Below are positions 42,401 through 52,045 of a stretch of DNA of 64,000 nt, piece by piece. A model generated the notes under the pieces. That model did no database searches. It was given only the letters and a program-made list of their open reading frames with translations, and was not told where the DNA came from. The position numbers and the translations under genes are program-made. Origin of the DNA: Pegea sp. RAD2-039 (taxonomy: Eukaryota; Chordata; Thaliacea; Salpida; Salpidae); contig JAQGEQ010000255.1 in assembly GCA_034620365.1 (NCBI GenBank), forward strand, positions 1 to 64,000, read 5' to 3'. Position 1 is the first letter of the stretch; every line of letters begins with the position of its first letter.

Positions 42401-44147
42401 AGAAGTCCCTGTTGTAGAAGAGATCCCTGTGGAAGAGGTCCCTGTGGAAGAAGTCCCTGTAAAGGAGGTCCCTGTGAAAAAGATCCCTTCGAAAGAGGTC
42501 CTTGTAGAAGAGATCCCTGTGAAAGAGGTCTCTGTGGAAGAACTCCTTGTTGAAGAGATCCCTGTGAAAGAGGTCCCTGTGGAAGAGGTCTCTGTAGAAG
42601 AGGTCCCTGTGAAAGAGGTCCTTGTAGAAGAGATCCCTGTGAAAGAGGTCCCTGTGAAAGAGGTCCCTGTGGAAGAGGTCCCTGTAGAAGAGGCTTCTGT
42701 GGAAGAGGTCCCTATGGAAGAGGCTCCTGTGGAAGAAGTCCCTGTGGAAGAGATCCCTGTGAAAGAGATCCCTGTAGAAGAGGTCCCTGTAGAAGAGGCT
42801 CCTGTAGAAGAGATCCCTATGGAAGAGGCTTCTGTGGAAGAAGTCGCAAATGATAAAGCTTCTTTATTTCAAAAAGTTTTAAATCTCGAGAAACTGGTTT
42901 CTGAAACTGAAAAAAGTTTGCTGTTAAGAAAAGAAGTTCTATCACAAGAAGGAGAGATTTCGAACTCTTATCAAAGTGAGTCCTCAGAAGACCAGAAGAC
43001 GGAATCATTTGAAGATCAAAGAGTAAAATCTCTAGAAGATCTGACAATTGAAACTGACCAAAAGATTGAATCTCAGAAAATCTCGGTGAGAATGGAACCA
43101 ACGTCTCAGCAATTACCTTCAGAATCATCTGGAGTTTTGAAAATAAATTACTTCCAAACATCTTCAGATGACTCCAAATTGGAATCTTCAGAACCCAAAA
43201 CGGAATCCTCAGAACCCAAAACGGAATCTTCAGAACCCAAAACGGAATCTTCAGAACCCAAAACGGAATCCTCACAACCCAAAACGGAATCCTCACAACC
43301 CAAAACGGAATCTTCAGAACCCAAAACGGAATCCTCAGATGACTCCAAAACGGAGTCCTCCGACTTTTTCCCTGATCTGACCGAAGTTGACTCATCAGAT
43401 GCTCCTAAACCCTCCTCTCTTGTTGAAATGTTTGCTGACGTCATAACGTCTTTTCCCGCGCCACCACCCGAGCTGCTTTCAGATGGAGCATCATCTAATC
43501 TTCCATCCCCCTCACTCGAGTTTCCTCCTATTCCTGATCTTGTGACGTCATCACCGCTTGAAGCAAATAAACCAATTGTTGCTAAGAAACCGCCAATCAC
43601 TTTGCCGAAGCCTAAAACGCTGATGACGTCACTGAATAATCTGTTAAATGGTCAAATCGAAATCAGTGAAGCGGAACAAATGGGATCGCGTCGATCGATG
43701 GATGTAACTCGACGTTATGGCGCGAAGCTCTATAATTTAAGCAAGAGTGTTGAAAATTTAAATGAAGAAGAAGAAGAAGAGTTGGGAACGAAGAAGTATG
43801 GATCTAGATTACATCAGATACAAAAAAGCTTAGTAGGACTCGATGTGACGCGATTAAGCGAGAAATCGTTAACTAAGACGGAAGCAACGAAGCGGAACAT
43901 CGATTTACTGTCGACTTCGTCCAATCAAAAGTTTGAAGAACCGAAAAAAGCGACATCTAGTGAGCAATTATCTCCTCCAGCATTACAAACTCCTGTTGTT
44001 AAACATCCAGTTATCAAATCACAACCGAACAGAAATAGCGGTTACTATAGCAACCTGGTCACGCCACGGTTGTTTGGACAGAAGCATCTGGTAACTGGGC
44101 AGAGCTTTTCACATATCAAACCTTTTTCCAACAATTCTAACAACTGA
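36454..44147 (+). CDS. FRMPD: FRMPD-like WW/FERM scaffold protein with an apparent frameshift
   Basis: Thirteen exons: 36454-36530, 36760-36867, 37019-37131, 37305-37356, 37531-37591, 38412-38489, 39318-39629, 39782-39923, 40231-40475, 40526-40657, 40708-40893, 40943-41072, 41123-44147. All phases agree. A WW domain (residues 44-73, LPYGWEMALHQTGRVYF then REVSWKHP) is split by an intron. A FERM domain follows from about residue 164 to 545; LRLIFLPKD, LYLYRQSVRDV, RRLRMDYLKILS, VVGRHYGISELINPKT and ALDSSQALSF line up with FRMPD4. No PDZ domain is seen between them, although FRMPD4 has one. The large last exon encodes a disordered acidic tail. One G appears missing near 42399, giving a stop at 42415-42417; the frame resumes to 44147. 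With one base restored the protein would be about 1,553 residues. The FRMPD4 ortholog scaffolds synaptic receptors. Confidence 0.85.
39641..39751 (+). pseudogene. Decayed tandem copy of FRMPD-like exon 8
   Basis: This 111-bp segment inside the 152-bp intron 39630-39781 matches 39782-39906, the first 125 bp of exon 8. It is nearly identical apart from a 6-bp deletion (after GCTTTAA), an 8-bp deletion (after CAAAAGAT) and a few substitutions. The homology begins at the first base of the exon (plus one upstream G) and stops before its end. The 8-bp deletion breaks the frame, and no good acceptor precedes it. A GTAAGA donor-like site follows it. It is most simply a recent duplicate now spliced out as intron. 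Confidence 0.9.
39930..40216 (+). repeat. 26-bp minisatellite filling an FRMPD-like intron
   Basis: Eleven copies of a unit of the form AAAAYCCAYTTTCGCCCAAT plus TTCATC occupy almost the whole 307-bp intron 39924-40230. Copies vary at a few positions and one is a base shorter. The array is open in one forward frame, which produces a spurious repetitive ORF. The flanking exons 8 and 9 join cleanly across it, matching the FERM sequence, so it is intronic. Confidence 0.92.
42157..42846 (+). repeat. Coding 15-bp repeat (V-E-E-V-P) in the FRMPD-like tail
   Basis: About 46 copies of a 15-bp unit like GTGGAAGAGGTCCCT encode a pentapeptide V-E/K-E-V/I/A-P. Variants include VEELL and VEEAS. The array contains the single-base discrepancy near 42399 and a nearby in-frame 3-bp insertion (GTT). 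Such arrays slip readily in replication and in sequencing or assembly. Confidence 0.93.
43181..43349 (+). repeat. Coding 21-bp repeat (SEPKTES) in the FRMPD-like tail
   Basis: Eight tandem 21-bp units encode a heptapeptide S-E/Q-P-K-T-E-S in the disordered C-terminal region. It is flanked by related, diverged units (DDSKLES, DDSKTES). All units stay in frame with the stop at 44145-44147. Confidence 0.93.
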
Positions 44148-44625
44148 TCTTTTTCAACTTTTTTTTTTTGCAGTACTTTTTTTTGGCCATTTTTTTTTCT
44201 CTATGATTAAGTTTCAATCAGATTCTGTTTTGATTCGACTTTATGAAATGATTGCAAATTTATTTGACTCTCTCGTTTAATACAAAATAAAAACCAAAAA
44301 AATTTTTTGTCTAAATTTGTTTGCATTAAATTATGATTTATAGATCAATATATTTCCTGCTTTATTTCATTCAGATGAAGAGATCTTAATGATGATGTCT
44401 TGTTATATTGTTTAAACGCACAACAGCAAATATTCACATTTCAATGATTAATCTTAAAATGAAAAAGAGCTAAAAAAAAGATCAATAGAAGAAGAATGAT
44501 ATGAGAGAGAAGGCAAAATGAATAAATAACATAAAGATCCCCGCTTCTGCTTCAAAGATCAAGCAAAGGATCTGTGAGGACGGAACAAAATACATCTTGA
44601 GATCATCTTGAGAGCAGATGAGGAT
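44148..44625. other. Spacer between convergent FRMPD-like and CLC 3' ends
   Basis: Holds the 3' UTRs of both genes. AATAAA on the plus strand at 44286-44291 fits the FRMPD-like gene, about 140 bp after its stop. AATAAA on the minus strand at 44366-44361 could serve the CLC gene, which would make the two transcripts abut closely. Confidence 0.6.
44286..44291 (+). terminator. AATAAA polyadenylation signal of the FRMPD-like gene
   Basis: Canonical hexamer about 140 bp after the stop codon. Confidence 0.6.
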
Positions 44626-47600
44626 TTAATTGAATAAAATAGAGTCAGGGTCTTGTTCTTCTAATTGAGCGATATGTCGAAGCACATCTTTCTTCGTGAT
44701 GATTCCAAGCAAGCGTCTGCAACGATGATGACGTCACACATGATGACGTCACAAGCAAGCAAGCAAGTACTAACCCATTGTGATTGACTAGAGCTTGCCT
44801 AACTCCGAGTTTGGAGAAGATTTCGACCACAATGTCCATGGGAGTGTGGTCGGTGACGGAGATTGGACTAAGATCAACGATGTTGAAGAGCCGGAGTGGT
44901 TCCGGTTCATCACTTTGACGATCTTTCATATTTGGAGGAATGTGAAGCGAGAAGTAGACACGAGAATTGCTTAGAATGTTCTCGCGTTGTCGCGCGTTTC
45001 CTGTATGACGTCACACGTGAAATGATGTCACTAGATGGCGTTGTACCGACTGATAGCGATGATAAGATCGCGACGACACAGATATCCGATCAATCGATAA
45101 TCCTTGTGTGACGTAATCACCGGAAATCCATTGTAACGAGTCGTCTTCGCCAACGTCTCCAAATCCTCAACTGTCATCCCTGATTGCGTCACCACTTCGA
45201 GCGGTTTCTCACCGGGTCGCGGTCTCATGACGTCAGTGGCTGGAAACAACCAATCAGAGAAGAGTATTTGAAGTAAGAGGACATACCCAGGGTCGTATGA
45301 GTGAATTCTTCCTTGCTTTCAAGGAACGGATATCCGTTCAACCGGATGTGACCATCATAAATACCTTCGTTACCGAATGCATCACAGACCCATTTGCTGA
45401 ACATGGTTGCTATCATAAGAGGGACGATATACTGCAGACCACCGGTCAGTTCGAAGACCACTACTACCAGTGACACTGTCATCTTTGTTACTCCACCTAG
45501 TGGACAGCAAGTTAGTGGATGATGACGAGAAGTTGGGACTGACCTAACGTCGATGCCGCCCCGACCATTGAGTATAGACCAGGAGTTACACATTTGTGAC
45601 CAGCTTGACAAGCTGCTGACCATAGTGGACAGTCTGGAAAGTGGAAGACAAGTTGTTCCATACCAATACCAATTAGACGACCAAGAAGGGAACCACACGC
45701 GAGCATCGGGATGAAAAGACCAGTTGGGACCTGGAAAGAAGCAGATGGTTGGTGGGATGGTTCGTTGGTGGGATGGTTTGTTGGTGGGGTGGTTCGTTGG
45801 TGGGGTGGTTCGTTGGTGGGGTGGTTCGTTGGTGGGATGGTTCGTTGGTGGGGTGGTTCGTTGGTGGGGTGGTTCGTTGGTGGGATGGTTTGTTGGTGGG
45901 ATGGTTCGTTGGTGGGGTGGTTCGTTGGTGGGGTGGTTCGTTGGTGGGATGGTTCGTTGGTGGGGTGGTTCGTTGGTGGGATGGTTCGTTGGTGGGGTGG
46001 TTCGTTGGTGGGGTGGTTCGTTGGTGGGGTGGTTTGTTGGTGGCGTGGTTCGTTGGTGGCGTGGTTCGTTGGTGGGATGGTTCGTTGGTGGGATGGTTCG
46101 TTGGTGGGATGGTTCGTTGGTGGGGTGGTTCGTTGGTGTGGTGGTTCTTACTTTGATACCAAAAGTGAAGACTGTGATGACGGATTTCAAGATGAAGCCG
46201 TAAGATAGTTGCCAGATCGCGGTGTATAAACCATCTCCTGGTGGTCCAGCTGGTCTTTCTGAGTTGGTGTAGGTTGTATGGTTGACGGGCTGGTGAAATT
46301 GACAGATGCATTATGGGTAAAGGTAAAGAAATGACAGATTCATTATGGGTAGAGGTATTTTAAAGATGTGCTGACCACTTTTTGGTAATCGCAGAGGTTG
46401 TTGTTGTCGATCGGACCACATTCCTGGAATAGTTCGTCAATCATCGCGCTGGCCCCGATCCTTGTATAAGGATTCGGATATGCTAATAAGGTGGTGATAA
46501 GCGTCACCACCAGAACTTCTGTGATTGGATATTCTCCTAACTGTAATCAATGCTGTGTTGTGATTGGTTGATTGGATTTGAAAGACATACTTTCGAGTTA
46601 GCTCTAAATTTACACCAAGCTAAATTAGAGTGGATAAAAGCCGCCCCAAATAGACCACCGAGTGCCCCAAGGATTGAGAACGGGACCAACTCGAAAATAA
46701 ACCAGGGACGGTTGTAGGTGACATAGAACATGACCAGTTCTGTGGTTCCAAATGGGTTGATGGACCGAAGTATGAAAGCAGCGGTGAGAGCACAGAAGAA
46801 CGACCTCCATAGAGTCTTCATTGGGAAATAGTAGCTGACCTACGAAGGACAAAATGTCAGTAAAAAGTCGAATGTGTCAATGTTTGTGTTCAAGAGAGGA
46901 AATGATGAATGTGTGGAGGCGTTGATGATGGTTGTTGAGATGAAGAAGATGAAGATTTAGTGTGATTTGGAAATCGATGTTGTGATTGGAAAAGATTTTA
47001 GTTGAACGTGATTTGAAGAAGAGATTAGAAGATGAAGATGATTGTTGTGAGTTGAAATCGATATTTCGAAAAAACAACAATTTTTTTAGCTGATATTTCG
47101 AAGAAAGTCGATTTGGTAAACAAATTTGTTGAAATGATGTAAGATGTCAACTAACCTCTTCTAAACTGAACAAGACACCTCCGATAGGGGCACCAAAAGC
47201 AACTGACACCCCAGCTGCAGCTGCTGCTGATAAAACTTCTCTTTTCTTTGCCTCATTTTTCCCATATTTCGGAAAAAGATAAGCAAAGATGTTTCCACAA
47301 CAAGCTGCCACGTGAACAAGAGGACCTTCTTTCCCCAAACTCAAATTTGAAGCCACTGAGAGAGGGGAGGTTAAAGATTTGATGAGGAGAGTCCATTTTC
47401 CGAGGTACCCTCTGATGATGAAACCACTGAGGATAGTTTTGACCTGAAGACCAATAAATCTGATTTATATAAAAAGAAGAAAGTGGAAATTTGTGAAAAT
47501 TAAAACGTGACAGTTTGTAATTTGAAAAATATATAAAAATACCAACTTACTTCTGGAATACCTGAGCCTACTGCATAAGGAGCAAACGTTTTGATCAAAA

Positions 47601-50137
47601 CAGCAGCTAAACCAGAAAAGGAAAGAGCTAGACAGATGTAAGCGGCATAATCGAAGGCGTACGTAAGAGTCGGTGACTGCAAAGTGAAATAAAAATGATA
47701 ATTACACAAACTGTTCGCTGATATATAATTTGAAAGAAATTTACAATCGTAACTTTTAAATCGAATTTTACTTTTAGTATTTAGTTAGAACTCACATCTT
47801 CAAATATTCCAAACTTATGAGACCAAGTTTCCCAAGCGGTACAATGTTCAGTGGGTTTAGTGCCTGAAATAACACTAGCGTCCCAACAACAAGACGCTTT
47901 ACTGAGATAGTACGATGTTGTACAAACCCCTAACTTTAAATCAGCTAACCATTTAGAAACAATATCAATAACACCAGCAGCAGTACCTAGAAACAAAATA
48001 TTGATTTCTCAATTTAGTTAAGTGACTAAAAACATACCAGCAGCAAGACCAACTAACAGGACAACCAACCAACCCGACCAGGCATCATGTAAACCTCTCA
48101 AATTTTTTATAAAAGATTCTTTTTTTCGGTTATAAATTTGTCTGTATCGGAGACGATTTCGAGACATTTCTCGAAGCCAATCAATAGTGTAGAAGTCATC
48201 ATATGTTCCAATTTCTTCATCATCCTGAGCTTGATCCATGGCATGAAGGAGATAGGTGGATGAATCATGTCTTTGTGTTAAAGTATTTGCATTGATTGTG
48301 TTGTCTTCTGGTACTAAGCAACAAAATTACATGAGCGTTTAATTTATGGAGGTTTAATATTTGAAGACAGTTTTATTTATAAGCAGTTATCATCTAAGAT
48401 AGTTTAAAATATAATTACAAAACTAAAATCATTTAAGTGATCCATAGTAACCTGATGTTTTTTACAAAACATACTCAAGATGGAGTTGGAATACTTAAAA
48501 GATTAAGTTTTTTTAATTTGATTAGATTTTAAAAATATTTTTTTCAATTTTTATTGAAAAAGTTTAAAACTAAAAGAGCTTTTTGAACCAATCAAATTTT
48601 TACTTTTCAGCAGCAGTAAAATTTTGAGTGCTTAGAGAATAAACATTTTATGAAAATTGGAAAAAAAACAAGAAATTTAGTCAAGAAAATATCAACAAAA
48701 ATTATCAATGGATTTGTTTGTGATTAATGTCATCAAATGAAAATGAAAATATCAAACTCAAAACTTTAAAGATAACAAAAATTTTTAGATTGAAAAAATA
48801 AAGATTTAAATTAATTGAAAATTAGATTAAAAAATGAAACCTAAAAAGTTTTAAAATTATAATTGAAAGAAACTCTATTTGAGACCAATATTAAGACAAT
48901 TCAAACAAAGATTGATTAAAAAGCTAAAATAAACTTGAAAATAAAACAAAGTAATGAAATTTAAAAAACAGCATTGTTCTGTTTTTAAGTTGTGGTTTTG
49001 ATATATAATTTCATAAACATTAAACTGATTCTATAAAATATGTGAATAATGCAATGTTACAAACAATATCATATTACAACACACAGCTAACCCAATGTTC
49101 TTGAAAGAAACATTTTAAAACGGTTTTAGACAAACATATTCTATTTTTTTAAATCAATTATATTTTGTTTTGAAAAAACTTTTTTTATTTATTAATATTT
49201 TGAGAAAATTTTTTTGATAAATAAAATTTAAAACTATTTAATTTAAAAGAAGGTAAACAAATCACTATTTATTCATCTTTATCAACAATTATTTTTAAAA
49301 AGAAAATATAAAAAATATAAATTGATTGATAATGAATAAATCAATAATAATAATCCATAAAATATCACAATAAAATAAAAAGTGTGAGTTGATATAAATA
49401 AAAGTAACTTGATTTTTATTCAAAAAGCAAATTTAATATAAGAAAATGAAATATTTTATATAAAAACTGTTAATAAGTTATTAAAATTCTAATTAATATT
49501 TATAATATTTAAAAAAATCAGTATAATAACAAGAACTTGATTTTGTTTTTAATAAAAACTTAGCAAAAAATTATTAGAAAAAGATAGATAACCTCAAATC
49601 AAGTTAAAATCAAGTTATAAATTAACTTATTAATCATTAATAGTTTATTATTGTAAGAAATTTATCAAACAAAAGTTTAGTTATTTTAACAAATAAATCA
49701 AAATATAAAAAAATGTTTAAAACCAAGTAAATTAAAAGAAGATTTGATAATTTTAGTATAATAATATAATGATTATACATCTTTGTTTACAAATACACAA
49801 GATTTTGCTAAAATTTAATACCAAAAAAACAACTTTAAATACTTTAGATTTAAATAAGAAAATTATGGAAAGAATATAAACAAAAAAAATTATTAATTAA
49901 ACAATATACCAACAAAAATTGTACAATACAAAAAATAGAATTAAATTTTCAACAAAAAGTTAAAAATTAATTTTATGAATCAAACTTACATAATCCTTCT
50001 AAGTTATTTTCTTCAATCAGAGCGACATCTTCAGTGTCATCTTGGTATAAAGTGTACCCATTAAATCTATTAGTAATATTTGTGTCCTCATCATCTAGAT
50101 TTGAGGTACGATAAGACGCCTCAAAACGCTTCGACAT
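44626..50137 (-). CDS. CLCN3/4/5-like: CLC-3/4/5-type endosomal chloride/proton exchanger
   Basis: Thirteen coding exons: 50137-49990, 48313-48038, 47986-47796, 47676-47551, 47443-47156, 46839-46591, 46540-46379, 46289-46152, 45730-45544, 45496-45287, 45239-45051, 45000-44775, 44716-44626. Phases agree, giving 826 residues (vertebrate CLC-3 is about 820). Visible are [13 protein letters not shown], the [14 protein letters not shown] first membrane helix, GSGIPE (242-247), GKEGP with the gating glutamate E286, SLEEV with the proton glutamate E343 (57 residues apart, as in CLC-5), VPTGLFIPM and two C-terminal CBS domains ending DPDSILFN. Both exchanger glutamates are present, so it should be a 2Cl-/H+ antiporter of endosomes or lysosomes rather than a channel. 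The first intron is 1.7 kb; later ones are mostly about 50 bp. The extreme N terminus (first 60 residues) is family-variable, so the start is less certain. Confidence 0.96.
44717..44774 (-). other. 58-bp CLC intron carrying two TGACGTCA palindromes
   Basis: The last CLC intron contains TGACGTCA at 44729-44736 and again at 44744-44751, plus a short AAGC repeat. It has normal GT-AG ends. Confidence 0.8.
45745..46143. repeat. 16-bp G-rich minisatellite inside a CLC intron
   Basis: About 25 copies of GGTTCGTTGGTGGGRT (plus strand) fill the 421-bp intron 46151-45731. Because 16 is not a multiple of three and the unit lacks stops, every forward frame and at least two reverse frames stay open, producing several long spurious ORFs. 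The plus strand, which is the template for CLC, has regular G runs that could form quadruplexes. The transcript carries the C-rich strand. Confidence 0.95.
48314..49989 (-). other. Long first intron of the CLC gene
   Basis: 1,676 bp of extremely A+T-rich sequence with donor TTAT/GTAAGT and acceptor GCTTAG/TACC. I see no other feature in it. Confidence 0.85.
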
Positions 50138-51281
50138 TTCATTAGCTGAATTATTAATTGATCTTGTAGAACTAGATAAAAGATTGATTCATTTTAGAAG
50201 CCACTAAATATACTGAAGAGTTTGTTTAAAAAAAAGTTAAAGTAAAATATTAGTCAGAGACTTTTTCGCCCTATTTATTTATAGCTTCTTTTTTAGTTTA
50301 ATATAAACAAAGTTCAATTTTTTAGAACTAACTGAGAAATATCGAATTAAGAATGTAAAATGAAATAAAAATAATTAAGAGTTATGCCAGCAAACAAGAA
50401 AAAGCTGAATTACGATCAGCAGCGATAACGCTTTTATATCTCTCGCTCTACAATGACAGCTTGAAATAGAAAAGTAAACTTATTCGATTTTTCAATTATT
50501 TTTATCACTTTTATCGATTTCAAGAAATGATTTTTTGATCAACCTTTATGGCAATATAATTTTTTACTTATTTTAAAAACTGATAGATTGTATCTTGACA
50601 ACTTCTTATGAAAAACTACCCTAAAAGATTGTTTTAAGTTTGACTTCAGAGCTTGTCTTTGTTCATTTGCAATTTGACCCCCTTTTGATATGAACAAATG
50701 AAAAAGACTTGAAATTTATTTAATTTCTTATTAATTAAAAAGTATGAATACATGAAAAGCAAAATACATAAATTTGTTTATTTTTTACAAAGCTTGAACC
50801 AGATTTTTTTAGAGGCAATTCATAAATTTCTATCTGTCAGATTAAGCTCATATTTTTGAAATTCTTCAACAAAAATAAAATATTTGTGTCTAAAATTATC
50901 TATCTTATCCTATTAGTTCAATCTTAAACTTCGTTTACTTAAATGAAACCTTTTCATCAATGTTTTATTTTATCTTTTTTTTATTTATGTACTAAAGTCT
51001 GTATCATAAATAAAAAAAAAAGCTTTTACTTTAAATTTTATTTATCTTTTAAGGAAGCCCATTTCAATCCCTATGGTTATTAACAGCTTAAGATTAAGTG
51101 AAAAGGTTTTCAGGCCTTTAAATTAATAAGACTTTTTTGTAATAGATAAAATATTACAAATTCATTTATAAAGGATGGAGATTTTATCAACGTTTGAAAC
51201 TTCAGTATCTTTCAATTTATTAGTTTATTAATTAATCTACTTTTAGTCTTTAAGAAATTATTTTGTAGATTAAAAAGTTAC
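50138..51281. other. Upstream region of the CLC gene
   Basis: A+T-rich sequence that should hold the CLC promoter and 5' UTR. I see no gene and cannot assign a promoter. Confidence 0.5.
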
Positions 51282-51284
51282 CTT

Positions 51285-51660
51285 GTTTACCTGTGTAGTG
51301 GTTACCAAGCGGAAGGTTCTGGGTTCGAGCCCAGGTGGCAAATATTTACGACAAGGAAAAGTTCATACAAACCCGGATAAAAGAGCCCTGTAAGTCTTGT
51401 CAATGACAACACTTCTAGGAGAGACAAAACTCCGAATTTAAAGTCAGATTTGGAGCCACGTAGGCAGTTTGTCACTCAGTGTCGTTCTGGCAGCTTCTAT
51501 GATGCCAGCTGGGCGCAGCTGCATCAGTCCGTCTGTTTTGTTACATAACCTTGTTGGAGTAGATAATGAAATTCTGCTGCAAGGGCAGCAATTAGATATC
51601 CACAATTTCTGTCATAGCTTACAGCATGACCGTTCTCAGCCGAAATAAGTCATCAGAAAA
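51285..51660 (+). repeat. tRNA-headed SINE-like repeat, longer copy
   Basis: The head holds an A-box-like TGTGTAGTGGTTA (51292-51304) and a perfect-looking B box GGTTCGAGCCC (51322-51332) inside a T-arm stem (CTGGG/CCCAG). These lie too close together, with no anticodon arm, for a working tRNA. A less A+T-rich body of about 320 bp follows, whose last ~120 bp are homologous to the second copy at 51.9-52.04 kb. Together these suggest a tRNA-derived SINE transcribed by RNA polymerase III. Confidence 0.75.
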
Positions 51661-51879
51661 ATCTGTTTAATTAAAGAAAACTTTATATCAGTGCAAAGCT
51701 AGTTAATTTTAAAGTTAAAAACATAATCCGAACACAAACTCTAACTCAATTTTTGCAGGAGCTTTTGACAACTTACTTACTATTATTTTTGTCAACTTAT
51801 ATTCTTTTTTAAGTCCCATTTAGTTAAGCAAGGTGGTCAAACTTGTCTCAATGATTTGAATAAGGGTGATTCTTTATTT

Positions 51880-52045
51880 GCTAGTTTGTATTTGTAAAAG
51901 TTTCAGTCGGGTTCCTTTCAACGTTTCCTCGCATAACCTGACTGAAGTAGAGAGTGGAATCCTGCTGCATGTAAAACAACTGGATCTCCATAATTTCTCC
52001 CCTGGCATACATAAGCATGGCCGTTCTCGGCCGAATCAGGCCCAA
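51880..52045 (+). repeat. Second, 5'-truncated copy of the same SINE-like repeat
   Basis: Shares with the first copy, in the same order, the blocks CATAACCT, a TAGA..TGGAAT-type block, CTGCTGCA, GGATCTCCATAATTTCT, and GCATGGCCGTTCTCGGCCGAA, with moderate divergence. The tRNA-like head is missing, so it is 5'-truncated or older. It overlaps a chance 61-codon frame. Confidence 0.72.

Noticed and set aside
42817..43600. Antisense ORFs opposite the FRMPD-like tail
   Set aside because: They are shadows of the coding repeats on the other strand, with low-complexity composition and no domain.
45711..46311. Three plus-strand W/G/V-rich ORFs and a minus-strand P-T-N-H-rich ORF
   Set aside because: All are artefacts of a stop-free 16-bp minisatellite inside a CLC intron. 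They contain no non-repeat protein of their own.
51285..51340. A tRNA gene
   Set aside because: The B box is good, but the A and B boxes are too close, there is no anticodon arm, and no acceptor stem pairs at the ends. It fits a SINE head better.
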